NCBI RefSeq assembly: GCF_019175385.1
Contig: NC_083339.1
Span: forward strand, 83,130,120-83,194,119
Length of the DNA stretch: 64,000 nucleotides
Direction of reading: 5' to 3'
Source: Lycium barbarum
Lineage: Eukaryota > Streptophyta > Magnoliopsida > Solanales > Solanaceae
Shown here piece after piece: positions 36,333 through 49,655 of the stretch. The notes under the pieces were generated by a model, which saw only the letters and a program-made list of their open reading frames with translations, did not search any database and was not told the DNA's origin. Position 1 is the stretch's first letter. Every line of letters begins with the position of its first letter. A program made the translations under genes and the position numbers.

Positions 36333-39279
36333 TGTCACGACCCAACTAGGGGCCGCGACGAGTACCCGATACTTGTACCGAGCACCCCTTATCTATCATT
36401 TTACCTCTACTACTAAGTGGGCCGTATGAAATATACCATATCTTTTTTTTGTCACTTAACACTAACATTAATAGCATAATTATAAACATGGGCTAATAAA
36501 CTTTGCTAGCTCATCATACAGCGACGAGGGTAACCAAAAGCACAAAACATCTAACTGTACATATCTATCTGTCTACGAGCCTCTAAACAAAGTGCACATA
36601 TACATATGAAGGGCCGGATTCTGCCGTGCCCGATTATATACACAAAAGTAGTACCAAGAGACTGAGGCTCCAAAACAACTGGAGCACTGCCAATGTATCG
36701 CTGATAGAGCTCCTAGGAATCAAGCCTGTCTGTCTACTGACCTGCGTGGCATGAAACGCAGCGTCCACAGGAAGGGACGTCAGTACGAGTAATGTACCGA
36801 GTATGTAAGGCATAGAAGATAATACAAACAGAAATATAAGGTATGAATAACAATATTATGGGATCATGGAACATATAGCGAGATAAGAAAGTAACCTGTA
36901 CATAGGAATGCCCTTTTAGGCCGGATACCATGCATGCTTGTCTTTCCCTTTTAAAAAAAACATTTCTTTTCATAGACATAGAAAATAGAACATATATCAT
37001 GTCATGTCTTACCATATCATATTATATCATATCATATCATGTCATATCGTATCATGTCATATCATATCATATCATGTCATATCATAGCGCCGAACAACGT
37101 CGGCTCGCCCACATAGCGCCGAAATACGTCGGCTCGCCCATATATCCCGCGTCCGGGATGATAACGCCAGCTGACCAGGTGGCAATGCAACATATGTCCC
37201 TTCCCCTCCATATCTCCCTTCCTCCCCCCATGTACATATATATATTTAGCATATACATATACATATATAGCATGCATGAGAGCCCAGGAAAAGTCATATG
37301 TCCATCGGAGTGACGTAAGGTCGGTAACCTCCGATTACATTATGGAATAACCGTGGTCGCTTTGTCTCGCCTTGAAGGAACGAGTATTATAAGGCGAAAC
37401 TATCAACGAAGAGTAGCATTAGAAGTAAACATAGAATGAAATCATGGGCATCATAGACGTCAATTCATATGCTTTGAAATCTTTAGAAAATAGTGTCATA
37501 GCTAAGGAATAGAATTAAAGATCAAGAACTAGTTTCACACTTCCATACTCACATTGGATTCTTAACTTAAGACTCTTAGTCATGGAATCATTCTTGTCAT
37601 ACTTATCATAGACATATTCTCTTCCTTACATCATCGTTATCATTATCATCATAGAAATATTCTCATTAGAATGGTTGCAACACTTATTGTTTGATAAACG
37701 GAACAATAAAGAAAAATCCGGGAACAATGGGTCCACCTCGGGTCAAATGAGGTGGCGTACATAATTTACGTACGTTGCATTTCATGACGTCACTTGTGAG
37801 GGTTTTAAGGTAGTCGGGTCCTATTTATGCAAGTTCTAGATGTTTAGGAAGTTTTTCCAATATTTCACACAATTTTTAATTCAATTCTACTGAATGAAAA
37901 GGGCCAATTTCAAACTCGGGTTTCTAGGAATAGAATCATCCCCGAGGCTCGTATCCAACCCTATTATGTCTATGACATGCCAAAGAAGGAAGAGTGAAGC
38001 CTTACATACCTTTTACGCTTCCCACGCTTCTCCAAATTCACGCTCCAAATTCTCCAGAATCTACATTTGGTCACATTTACCAAACATTACTTAGAGCATT
38101 TAGAATTGAATTCTTAAAGTGACAATTGGCTACCGAAATTGCGGCAGCATTTCTCCTGTAAATACAACGTCCCCCAAGAATCCATCTTGGCAAATTTTAC
38201 TCAACAACAACCCGGGAATTCAACCCGGCCAAACTATTCACAATAGCATCAACAATCATACTAATAACTTTAACGATTTATCCGAAATACATTCTAACGC
38301 CTCAATCAATATACTACTTCCTTCAAGTCTTCCCAACTCCAATAAAAACAATAACAACCTTATAATTTATATGCCAACAACACCATACTAATAACATTAT
38401 CCCCCATACATGCAAGAACATTACGTTAAATTTACATAAGCTTCTAAAACAAGCCTCCAACTACTACAATTTCATTAAAATCATCCAACCTCCATTTTCA
38501 ACATAGCATCCACAACTATAACAACCAAACACTAGATAAAATGATTAACACATAATTTCTACACACACATATACACATGCACGACCACACCCCTATTTTT
38601 ACATTCTTCATGAATTTCATCCATTTTTGTACACTACAACAAGCACAAATATCCATAACATATAAAGAAAGGAGAAGAATGAATTCTTACCTTCTTCCTT
38701 GGTTTCTCACTTAGCTAAGACTTATAACTTGCAAGAATATGAATTTTTCTTGGTCCAAGAACCTCTTCACTTTACTAGGGACCCTTCAATTAGTAGGAAA
38801 TGATTTTTGAAGAAAGATTTCTCCAAGGTTGTTGTTGGAATAGCTATGGCCGAATGGCCTATAGGTTTTTCTCCTTCTTTTTCTTTTCTCCACTTCTTGA
38901 AATTTCTAGAGGATTATGTAGATAAGATGACTAATTAGTCATCTTTTTGAACCCATTTATTTAGTTTCCACATGGGCTTGGCCCATTAAGGAGGGTGGAC
39001 GGCCAACCTTGGCCCAAATTGGTCTAGCCCATTTTTTTTTGTTTTGTAATTCATGAAAAATTATTTTCCAAATTCCAAATTTACCCTTGGCCTTCCTCCA
39101 TATTTCCACGAGTCATATTGCGAATTTCCCTTTTTGTCCCTAGCCTTCCTTAATATTTTCGCTTCTAAATTCTTCATAAACAACTCATATGCCAAACAAA
39201 ATAAAAATAAGGCCTTACTTGTTATCTTCCCGCCATTATCTTGAATTATCCGATCGCACCAAAAATGCGGGATATAACA
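36333..39279 (-). mobile_element. Solo LTR G
   Basis: A single 2947-bp LTR from TGTCACGACCCAACTAGGGG to gggatataaca, with target duplication ccatg at 36328-36332 and 39280-39284. Removing it restores the E LTR. There is no internal region, so it was probably left by LTR-LTR recombination. It is close to J in sequence. It holds an (ATCAT)n-like tract at 36996-37087 and the 30-bp inverted repeat at 37305-37334 with arms TCGGAG and CTCCGA. Confidence 0.95.
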
Positions 39280-39284
39280 CCATG

Positions 39285-39418
39285 TCACCTCGGGATACTT
39301 AAGGCAACCATATATATATAACGATATTCTTACTAACTCGATTAACTTTCCTTGAACTTTCTTAACTCATTATTTCTTGTCTTAATTAAAATAGCACGGA
39401 ATCTTACGGGGTGTAACA
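39285..39418 (-). repeat. Element E 3' LTR, piece 3 (U3 end)
   Basis: It corresponds to the last 134 bp of the 5' LTR (49517-49650) and ends acggggtgtaaca beside the polypurine tract. Confidence 0.9.
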
Positions 39419-42352
39419 TCCTTCCCCCCTTAGGAACATTCGTCCCCCAATGTCAAATTAGTCCTACATAAGTATACTGCTTCTGGTGATCTTATAACGA
39501 ATCTCTTGTAACTTGAACTCATCTATCATGCTGTGCCTTTCTTTACTTAGCCTAATGCCATTCTCCACCTGACATCTGTTAATATTGATCTTCCAAATAT
39601 AGTAGACACGATTTAGCTACCTCCGTAATCGACTGCAACTTACCATATCCATCTATATTTGAAGCTTAAGTCGAGTTCTTCTTTCTCGTTCTCTTTAAAT
39701 TCACTGTCTTCTAGTAACTAGCTCGTTCTGACCATCTCACTTAAACCATTTCGCAATTTCCCTTAATCCCACTTATAACACTTTAAGCATATTATCTCGT
39801 GTCGTTTCTCTATTTTTGACTCAGCTCTTCAATCGCCCCTTTACTCAGATTTGTTCTTAGTTCTCCTATCATGCATTTTATTGCAAGCTTTACACGAGTA
39901 TGTGTAGGTACACAAATCAGCCCAGAAAATATCTTAGCATCGTCTCACTAGTCTTTATGTTTTACCTTACATTCTTCCTTCCTACCTTTCAATAGTATCG
40001 GGGCCCAATTTTGGCTTTTGCTCTCCGTACTAATGATGTCTCTGTAGTTTTGCCTTAAACCACCTTACACCTTTCTTTGACGTATCCAAAATATTGCAAC
40101 CGCACTGTTGTTACTGAATTCCTACCCTTTTTATCAAGTACTTACTTGGTCTTATCCTCAGCATACAAGTATTTGTAGGTTGCATAACTATTCTTGTACA
40201 ATTTGTATAAAGGGTATCTAATCATAGTCATAGTCCTTCCTTTTCCTGGTTCATCCTGTTTTACATATCTTATTGTACTATCACTCACTTGCTGTCTATT
40301 TCGCCATACTCCTTTCCCTTCCTCTATTCACCATTTCGTTTTCTCATAACTTGCTATAGGAGAGATTTCCTATCCTTTCTCCTTTGCTACTTATATGTCA
40401 CAATATCATTAGCCAATAACTCTGTTGTCAATATCTTAATCTCTAATCCAGTATAGCCTTGCTATCTTTTATAATATCTTTAAGTTACTCGTTACCATTC
40501 TCTTGTCGTATTCTTCCTTTTTACAAGCATCCACGTTCTGATGTCATATTATCCAAGACCCCTACCAATAATTCTCAGCACTGTCTCCAATACCATCTTG
40601 ACTTCTATCCACTTATTGTTGGCCTTCAAATCTTACTAACTTGTCTCTGCAAGGGATCTCACTTAAAGTTTAAGAATTCACATTAAACTTGTTGCAGTGT
40701 CAATTGTTTCCATTTATACTTACTTTACTTTCACCCGCTTCCCCCCTTTGGGGTTGTACTTACACCGTATCTATGTCTTTTCTTTATAATCTATAACTTG
40801 ATTATCTTCGTACGAGACCTTAACAAAATCACGAGGCGATGAGAACTCTCGATTATATAGTACAAAATCTTATATGATGGTTAGTACTCAAGTAATGTAA
40901 GTAACGTAACAATTTATCTAAAGTCACATTCCATTTATTCCGATCAGTAATGAGCTAGTGTTTATAGTCGTTTTAAATTCCCAATTAGGTAGCACTTATA
41001 TTCTGATGATAAATGTCCCAAGCTTTCTTATAACAATATCTTTATCCCAACGGATATCATCTGTTTCCTCTAATAAATTCACAATACATCAGTTGTTTCG
41101 CAAATCCACAATCCTTGTCCTTTAAAGATTTCACTATTCCCGAGGTGAAGTCACATATACGCAGTACTCTTTTATGCCTCATACTCTTTCTCTCTTGTTG
41201 TATATCAAATGCTAACTTCTAACTTACTCGAAATCATATCGAATTTGTCTTAATAGCGGTCTTGTCTTAGCATCGTTTCGTCGCACTACATCTTTAAGTC
41301 CATAACTATATGTTTCCCTTTTATTCTACTCATACTCAATTAATTACGTCTGTCATGGGTACTTCCTTTAGTATTCCTTTCATTTCTCCAGTCTACGTCC
41401 ATCTTTTATTTTGTGCACGAGGAATCTCATGCTATTCCCGTATCTTTCAGAAAACACAACTTCTACATAAGCCCTTCCTCTTTTTCAAATCATATTCTGT
41501 TTATCTCTTTTTATTCTTATCACACCAGTCATTTCTAGTATTTGTTCTGTCTTGTTCCTCATCTTCCTTTGGTTCGGTCTTTCACAATTCTGTCGCTTAT
41601 ATAACTCATTTTCTCAGCTATACACGCCATAACACATTGCTACACTGTAATCCCACTCGCTTTCTTCTTATCTTCCTCCTTCTATTAACCCCGTTCTCTT
41701 CCCGTGCGCACTTTTACTTTTGTTACCACTTGACTTTTATTCTGAACTTTCCCTGTAGGACCTTGTAAGTTCTTCTTATTCGTTCTACATCCGATTTACC
41801 ATTTCACACTAGTTACACCATTTCCTTTAGTTTCTTCCTTGCTAGGCTTTACTCATTCCTATAGCAATTCTTATGGTGTTCACAGTACATCCTGTTTGTA
41901 ATCCATCCTATGACGTAATACTTCTTAATCTTATACACGGTTCTTCTATGTTTTAATTACACTCTGCGGACTAGTTGTACTTGACCCTTCGCCCTTTCTG
42001 ATCAATCCTATCCTTAATATCTCACAAGTTGTCTTATCAACACCCTCAAAATTTGGTATAACTCTTCCTCTTCTATCCTTTTATCTCAATCATACTGTTA
42101 CTCTTTTTAATTGTAACTCGTCGTAATTTATCCCTGCTTACCGGTTCACTAATACCTCAATAAAATGTTCTGTTACGAGTTGCCACCTTTTCCTAGATCA
42201 TCTGTAGTATTTCACCAACAACACATGAAATATATGATCCTAGACAGCCCACAAGTTTAAGTTTTTCTTCCACAAATTCCATCTCCAATTAGTCGATGAG
42301 AACTGATAAAATTTTACTATGAGGCATCCTCCAACCACCAGCAGAAGAAAAC
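39419..42352 (-). other. Element E internal region, part 1 (non-coding)
   Basis: The polypurine tract lies at 39419-39429 and an imperfect copy of the hairpin at 39435-39454. The next 2.9 kb is strongly C/T-rich on + (A/G-rich in the element sense) with frequent stops in all frames. The longest + strand frame (41310-41768) has no domain features. No gag, protease, RT, RNase H or integrase motif is visible. It is interrupted by H after aaaac. Confidence 0.75.
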
Positions 42353-44696
42353 TGTTACACCTCGGAAGTTTTCCCGTACTGGTATGATGAGTGTATGGTG
42401 TTTCACTAAGTCAGGAATGGCTAATTATGAATCTCGGAAAAAAATAATAAAGTTGCAGAGAAATTCACTGCCAGTTGTCATATGTGGCACTATACGGACC
42501 GTATAGTGTACTCGTCCTTCAACCTGCCAAAAATCTCAACTTTCTGGAATTTGTTGAATATGGCTAAATACGACCCAGTTTACGGCCCGTAAACTGGTTT
42601 ACGGACCGTAAACCATGTCGTAAACTGCCCTGTCCACCAGCCAGACTCTCTGTTTTGGAGAATGCTTAAATACGATCACTGGGACGGACCGTAAATCAGA
42701 ATACGGTCCGTAAACTGCACTTTACGGTCACTGTTCATCCCGACAGAAATTCATTAAACATTATCTTTTGAGTTATTAAAAGGAACATTTGGCCTCATTT
42801 CATGTCATTCATCATTCATGCAACTCAGGAAACCTCCAGAACTTTCCAAATACTCCATCCACAAGAACCTAAGAGAATCAAAGGGGATATCAAGTCCAAC
42901 AACACTAAATCTATGAAACCAAGTGCAAGAACACATCAAGGCATCATCTAAGTCAAGAAATTCCCAAGAAGGTGGAATTAGGGTTTTGGCTACTTTAAGT
43001 ATTTTCACTTAAGGATCGTTCAACTATCATCCAAGGTAAGTTTCATGATTATTCCGTGTTGTTTGAGGTATTGGAAAGCATAGACACTTGAAATGTAGAA
43101 GGACATAGAAATGGGTCATTGTTGAGTGAATAGTGACATAATGAATGATAGTAGAATTGAACTATGAACATTGAAGTGTTATGAATACAAATACGTTATA
43201 AATGATGTTTATATCATGAAACAAGCATTTAATGTATGAAAACGCAAGGATAAGCTAGAAGTAGAAATAAGGGGAAAATTTGAGGAAAATGGTGGATTTT
43301 GCCAATTGTATGTAAATAACGAATGTTGAGTACGATATTGATAGTAGAATTATAAATGTTGGGAGTGATATGAAACATGAGAAAAATGGTACGAACGATG
43401 GGAGCATTGTACGACTTTTCCTAGTATTTGCGATACGTTCTTGTAGTTAGTTTATTAATGCTGATACAGATTCTCTTATGAAGGTAACGACGTGATATCG
43501 ACGAAGAATAAGTGAGCGACATCTTAGCTAAGCGACCAAGGTATGTGAGGCTAGTCTTTCTTTCAAATGGCATGAATCTGTTGATTGAAATTTCCTATTC
43601 CCTTCACGAATTCTCACGTTCTAAGAAGTTAAAATCCTATACCTATGAATGTCCATATGAGATAAGCTATATGATACGATGACATTAGAATGATGATGAT
43701 GTTATTTCTTGCCTACACTCACCTCATGTACTAGTTATTTCAAGGTGAATCATAATGTCTATGGTGATTTCATAATGTAATCGGGGGATCACGACCTCAC
43801 GTCACCCCGATAGAGTAAAGTTGATCATGAATCATGTGTACGCATTATGATAAGATAAGCATGTTATGATAAGCGTATTATTATGAGCAGTTACATTGAG
43901 CATGTCATGAGCATTTCACACCGGGCCTAGTTGGACGGGCAGACACCGCTTCGGCGGGCGGCGATACGGATACACCACGGCCTACGGGCGTGGGCAGACA
44001 CCACTAGTGGGCGGCATGAGATGGTACCCCGGACGCGGGAGGCCTGGACGCGGGCTAATGATATTGATGATTACACCGTTCCGACTTGGACGGGCAGCTT
44101 GCATATGATGCATACATGTTATGATGATGAGTATGAGTACGATAGCATGCAATACTGCATTTATGATTATCAGTCAGATCCATATGTTTTATGTTGATGT
44201 TTTCCTTCTTTATGTATGCCTCTCATACTCGGTACAATATTCGTACTGACGTCCTTTCTTCGGACGCTGTGTTCATGCCCACAGGTAGACAGGAAGGAGA
44301 GCTTGGCCCAGGTCATCAGTAGCTGTCAGCTAGAAGATAGCACTCCATTGTTCGGAGGTGCTTGTGATTACTCTCTTTTGATGTACACTCCTATATGTAT
44401 ATTCTGGGCATGACGGAGTCTTGTTCCGTCTATGTATTCCTTATGTTAGTAATGGCTCGTAGATACTCAGTGTGGGTTAGATGGTCTCACAAAACGGTTT
44501 TCTATGTATGTATATTATTTTGGCGGCCAATAGGCCAATGTATATGCAGTATGTATGTTTTAACTATATATGATTTTCCCACAATCAGTATGAAAAATTC
44601 ATAAGAGAGTATTAAGTGAGCAAAACAAGCAGTAGAAAGAGCGGTGCTCGGTCATCTCTCCGGGTACCCGTCGCGGCCCCTAGTCGGGTCGTGACA
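42353..44696 (+). mobile_element. Solo LTR H, opposite orientation
   Basis: A 2344-bp LTR in plus orientation, from TGTTACACCTCGG to gggtcgtgaca, flanked by aaaac (42348-42352 and 44697-44701). It is related to the C LTR. It has U3 palindromes at 42485-42730, a TATA-like TTATTAAAA at about 42773-42782, donor-like AAG/GTAAGT at 43033-43041 and AAG/GTATGT at 43538-43546, and the inverted repeat at 43781-43810 with arms TCGGGG and CCCCGA. It is the only complete unit on the plus strand. Confidence 0.93.
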
Positions 44697-44701
44697 AAAA
44701 C

Positions 44702-45657
44702 TAGAGTCCGACAAGCACCACTGAACTTCTTAGTGCTTGATTCACATAGTTTACCTCCATATTTATTTTTGAGTTATGAGCGAATCATTTAATTCCCAAC
44801 TGCTTGTCATACGCTTTGTATTCTTCCAATAAGGTGAAACTTAATCGCCGGACATTTTTGCCCTTCAACATAGGCTTTTTCTAAAGCAAAATATGGTTGG
44901 AACGTATTCTGGTCCGTTTAAATGAATTGCGAATTCGCTGCTCATATATGCTTTCTCGAAATAAAATTTCCCAAATAAGGATGATGCTTCTTACGAATGA
45001 CATGGAGGGTATCTCTTAAGCTTTAATCCAACATAATAAATTTACCCTATCGGTATCGACTTTCAAGACATATTATGAACTTATATCTCATTCTCCTTTT
45101 TATATTTCTGGGAAAATTTGGGCAGTGGTTCCTCTGTACTTCTTACTATTCCAAAACCTGCACGCAGGAAATACCAACAATGCCTCACAGGGCCAACATA
45201 TATACGTATATATCATATCGTATCACAACCACACAGGGCTAACAATTTCAAGTAAAAGTATAAAGATGTCGAGACTTACCTCACATGTCCAACTCAAACT
45301 GCACCTATTATACTTTCCCTTTCAATCGTCAATTTAATATTTCAATTGTACTTCAAATACCTTACCCAACATACTTCTTTCATACCATTGCTTACCTGTG
45401 TACTGTGTAGCTTCCAATATCATCAGTCACTTTCTTCTGTCGATGTCGTTCTTCAACTGAAATCAAGGTTTAGTAAAAGGAATTTCATTTCCTATGGCTG
45501 GGCTCCATCGCACGATCTTAGATATGAAAGAAAGGTAACATCCTAAATGTCCTGTAGCTTCCTGTTTATAGATGTGGTGCACAACACACCGATAAACAAG
45601 ACTCTACTAGACATGGCCTGTAGACATTCCGAGGACAAACCGCTCTGATACCACTTT
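44702..45657 (-). other. Element E internal region, part 2, leader and primer site
   Basis: The minus strand of 45642-45653 is TGGTATCAGAGC, a perfect initiator tRNA-Met primer site, 4 bp from the LTR. The leader at about 45500-45640 closely matches that of B. Further in, a TTGATTTCAG acceptor-like motif (about 45456) and a CAG/GTAAGC donor-like motif (about 45391-45398) bracket some 60 bp. No coding region is seen where gag would start. Confidence 0.7.
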
Positions 45658-48600
45658 TGTCACGACCCAACCCCGTAGGCCGTGACTAGTGCCCGAGTTG
45701 GACACTCATATCCCCTGTTAACGATAATCTTTTGTAACCAGCATATTATGAACTTATTTGTATAAAAAGGCAGGACGTTATTTTAAAGCTGTCACAATTC
45801 TGTATGTCGTAGGCACCTGTCTCCTGAGGAGTTACGATCTTCAACAACAACATATATATATATCTACGCAAGCCGACAAGGCTGCCACTACACGCAACAT
45901 CCCAAACATATACATATATATGCAAGCTGACAAGGCTGCCATTACGCATGGGTACGCCCCAAACATAAGTCGTATTCATACAACGCAACAAGAACTATAT
46001 ACAGACCTACACAAATGTCCACAGACCTCTAAGAGTAATGACAGAATCATATGACGGGACAGGGCCCCGCCGTACCGCAAATAAACACATACATATACAA
46101 CAAAAGGGAGTTATACCACAAGCTAGGCTCCGGAACAAAGGAGCACTTCAAAGTAGCTGAATAGATATCCTAGGCTGGCGGATCTCCGAAACGAGCGTCT
46201 GTACCTACGGGCATGAACGCAGCCCCCCGAGGAAAGGGGGTCAGTACAAAATATGTACTGAGCATGTAAAGCATGAAATATAGTAATAGACTCATACTGA
46301 GACAAGGTGTGTAGGACTCAATGCAACAAACAGAATTTCATAAAACTTACCTTTGAACATATTTCATCGGTATCGTTCTCATATCAATATCAATATAGAG
46401 TTTTGTAATCAAAGCTGAATAATCATTCTGTATATAACATATATAACGTGTCCCGACCCTTTAGTGAGGGACTCGGTAATTACAATCATAGCATCATAAA
46501 CATATACACATACGTGTCCCGGCCCTCTAGTGAGGGACTCGGTGAATAATGAACATATGCCCTCCTGGCCGCCATCCCCATATCATCATGTCATCATATC
46601 ATCATATCATCATATATATATATATATAACGTGTCCCGGCCCTCTAGTGAGGGACTCGGTGAATAATATAGTAAATATGAGCACGAAAACGTGTCCTGGC
46701 CCGTGACTTAGTGAAGGATGTAACGGTAAGCACGAGCAGAATAATAAGCAACCACATACATGCAAATCATCTTTGGAGACCCAATAGATAACTAACTAAT
46801 CAGCTTTCAAGTGTCAGGATAATAATCCTATTCAGTTCTTTCTAAATCTTATTACAAACCATAGCAAGGAACGTTTCAGGATTCCTATACATGTATCAAT
46901 CTAACATGATATGGCTTTTGAAAGTCAAATATGACTCTAATTATGCAATTATTTAAGAGTAGGAATTTCCATACATCATTTGTTAGTCAATCATATAGTA
47001 GGCTCGTGACAATAACATTAAGGAATGAATAGAATCATAAGTCATGCTTGGAACTAGAGAGTAGAGTTTACCCTAAGGCTCGTATCATTTCTTACTTACG
47101 TCTAGGACATGCCAAAAGAAGGAAAGATTAGGCTTTACATACCTTTAGCGTTTAGTCGTATTATAACTCGTACTCGCTGCCCAATAGTACCTTATCCTAT
47201 ATCAAGATATCAAGAGTTACGATTAGTCCACGAGGGAATTCAATACGTGTATTTTAACGATAATAATCCCTTCCTAACATTTTGACGACGTTTTCCTTAT
47301 ATCCAAACCAACTACATACAACCAGTCCAACATCAATAATGATACGTTCAATACCAACCCGGACAGCCCACATAACATTCCAAACAGCCCACATTCACAA
47401 TATTCAATAACGATTCACATACGGCTACTACAATCTCAAGTTACTCCTAATAGTCTGTAGCCTTAACGTTTTCATGTAACAACTTTACAACAGCCCAAAC
47501 AACATATATACAGCCTATATTATTAATTATCATCAATCTTCCAAGCTCAATAAGAACAACAACGACACACCCAAAACAGTCGCTAACCGATCAACATGGA
47601 AGTGCCCGAAATTCTTGCAAACGTTTACGAACATACCAATAAAACCACATACGATTCTTACACATTATTTCTTATCTTCTTTTCATATAATTTCAGTGAA
47701 ATATGACCAGCAGTCACACGACATTTACATCTTTAATTCGTACGCAAATAAGCTACATTGTCATCACTATAATCTTTACAACAACCCACAATCAATTTTA
47801 GTTCCAACTCTAACCATTAAATACCTTCATTTCCATCATGAAATTCATGACAACAACCATCAAAATACCAAGTAAAATCAGTTCACTATCTTCCACACAA
47901 AACAATCCACTACACGGCCACAATTCCACAAATAACAAGTTCAGATCAACACAACTTCACCTTTAACCTTCCAATTCTTTTCATTCTTTTTACCATGCAA
48001 TCTATGATAGCAACAACCATAATTATTAAATAAAATCAGTTCATTATTCCACACCAAACAGTCCCCCTACGGGTTCCACAATGTCTCAAAATCAACACAC
48101 AATTTCACACATGTAATTCACATCTACACAAGTACAACATACCCAAATCACCCCCAAAACAGCCCCTACGGCTATAACAATATTTCAACACCAACGTTCA
48201 TAATTTCATACATGCAATGTACATTTACATATTCACAACACATCCTAATTCGTCCTAAAACAGTCCCTACGGCTCAACAACATTCCAACACCAACATTCA
48301 AAATCTCATGCATACAATTCATGTCCACCAAGTTACAACCATACTTCATCATCAACACCTATAATTCCATGGCTACTATCACGCTCAAACATCAACACAC
48401 CTAATTGCATGGATTCAATTTACATTTGCACATTTACAACACGTCCAAATCCTTAATAAAAACGTGTAAAAAGATGATCAATTCTTACCTTAACAATCTA
48501 ACTTCTCAACTTGGCTAGAATTTGATGACTTGAACTAATACTTGTTCTTGTTGCTCCAATGGCTACTCCACGTTGCTATGCACCTCCCTAAGGGTTGAAA

Positions 48601-49650
48601 CACCTTGGAAAATATTTTTTAGTGAATCAAAATGGAGAGTTCAAATCTGGCCGTGAGCTTATAAGAGCTTGCATGACATATTTATGGTTTCTCCTTCACT
48701 TGAAACTTAATAGTGAATGTGTAGAACATTTTAGGGACTTATTGGTAAGAGAAAAATAGAAGGCTGGCCGTGGCTCTCTCTCTATCTTCCAAGTTTCTAT
48801 GTTTGTGAAATGGAGCTTCTCTCTCCTATTCCACTTTGTGTAGTTGGGAAATGAGTTGTGGCTGAACTTTTGGTCAACAAGGAGACCATTTTGCTGCCCA
48901 ATATAGTCTTACACGTTCCCCTAACTAAGCATGGGCAAAAAATCTGATTTTGTCATGTGTTTGTGGGGCCCACACGGCCACTAGTGAAAATTTGTGAACA
49001 TTGAAGTCTTAATCCCCACTCAGCCCAACTTCCATTGTCTATATCTCCTCATCCCGATATCATTTTGTCGATCGGTTTCTTGCGTTGCAAACTAGACTCG
49101 ATGAACTTCATTTTAGGCTTTTGAAACACCTTAAAACTCCTCATATACTAGGAGATATGCCTCCCACAATATAGGCTAAAACCGGGTCCGAGATTTTACT
49201 GAAGTTGTTCCGATTCATTTCGTTTAACTTCTAATCCTCTTCCAACCTCATGTAACCTCTTATACATACATATACACACTCATATACATCAATAACAATC
49301 CATATATGCGTCTCGAAGGGTCCGGAGAATCACAATAACCTTAAACATAACTAGAGAACTCACAAAGCTTCGACGAAACTCCAATCGCAAAAGTATATTC
49401 CTATCTTTTGTCCATCTTCTAAATCATTACTAATAATCTCAAATACTTTAAAAGGTCACTCACATTACCTCATATACATACTCATAACGCGATTTCAAAT
49501 CCTTTAGGTTACCATGTCACCTCGGGATACTTAAGGCAACCATATATATATAACGATATTCTTACTAACTCGATTAACTTTCCTTGAACTTTCTTAACTC
49601 ATTATTTCTTGTCTTAATTAAAATTGCACGGAATATTACGGGGTGTAACA
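45658..49650 (-). repeat. Element E 5' LTR, uninterrupted
   Basis: It spans 3993 bp, from TGTCACGACCCAACCCCG beside the primer site to acggggtgtaaca before cttta. It is the reference copy showing where F and G entered the 3' LTR. The tandem CCCTC-TAGT-GAGGG units lie at 46446-46720. TATA-like TTATAAG lies within 48655-48670, and donor-like motifs at 48483-48492 and 47133-47145. Confidence 0.95.
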
Positions 49651-49655
49651 CTTTA

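Larger units (their letters stand above)
22364..49650 (-). mobile_element. Element E: large non-coding (LARD-like) LTR element, host to F, G and H
   Basis: LTRs of about 4 kb (3' LTR in three pieces, 22364-23434, 33509-36332 and 39285-39418; 5' LTR 45658-49650) flank an internal region of about 3.9 kb without gag or pol. The target duplication cttta stands at 22359-22363 and 49651-49655. A perfect tRNA-Met primer site, a polypurine tract and the family leader are present. These are the marks of a non-autonomous element using proteins from coding relatives. The LTR copies are very similar outside the inserts. Confidence 0.9.

Noticed and set aside
37077..37297. Overlapping frames in solo LTR G with Met/Tyr-rich products
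   Set aside because: They come from TA-rich simple sequence and are not kept in J.
41310..41768. A 152-codon open frame on + in the interior of E
   Set aside because: It is rich in Phe, Ser and Leu, as expected from C/T-rich sequence, has no domain motif, and lies antisense to the element. Best read as chance.
42485..42730. Palindrome clusters looking like a spaced-repeat (CRISPR-like) array
   Set aside because: Spacing is irregular, repeats are short dyads, and the context is a plant LTR.
42805..43008. A 67-codon minus-strand frame in solo LTR H
   Set aside because: It is antisense to the LTR transcript region and without recognisable features; equivalent regions in other LTRs do not keep it.
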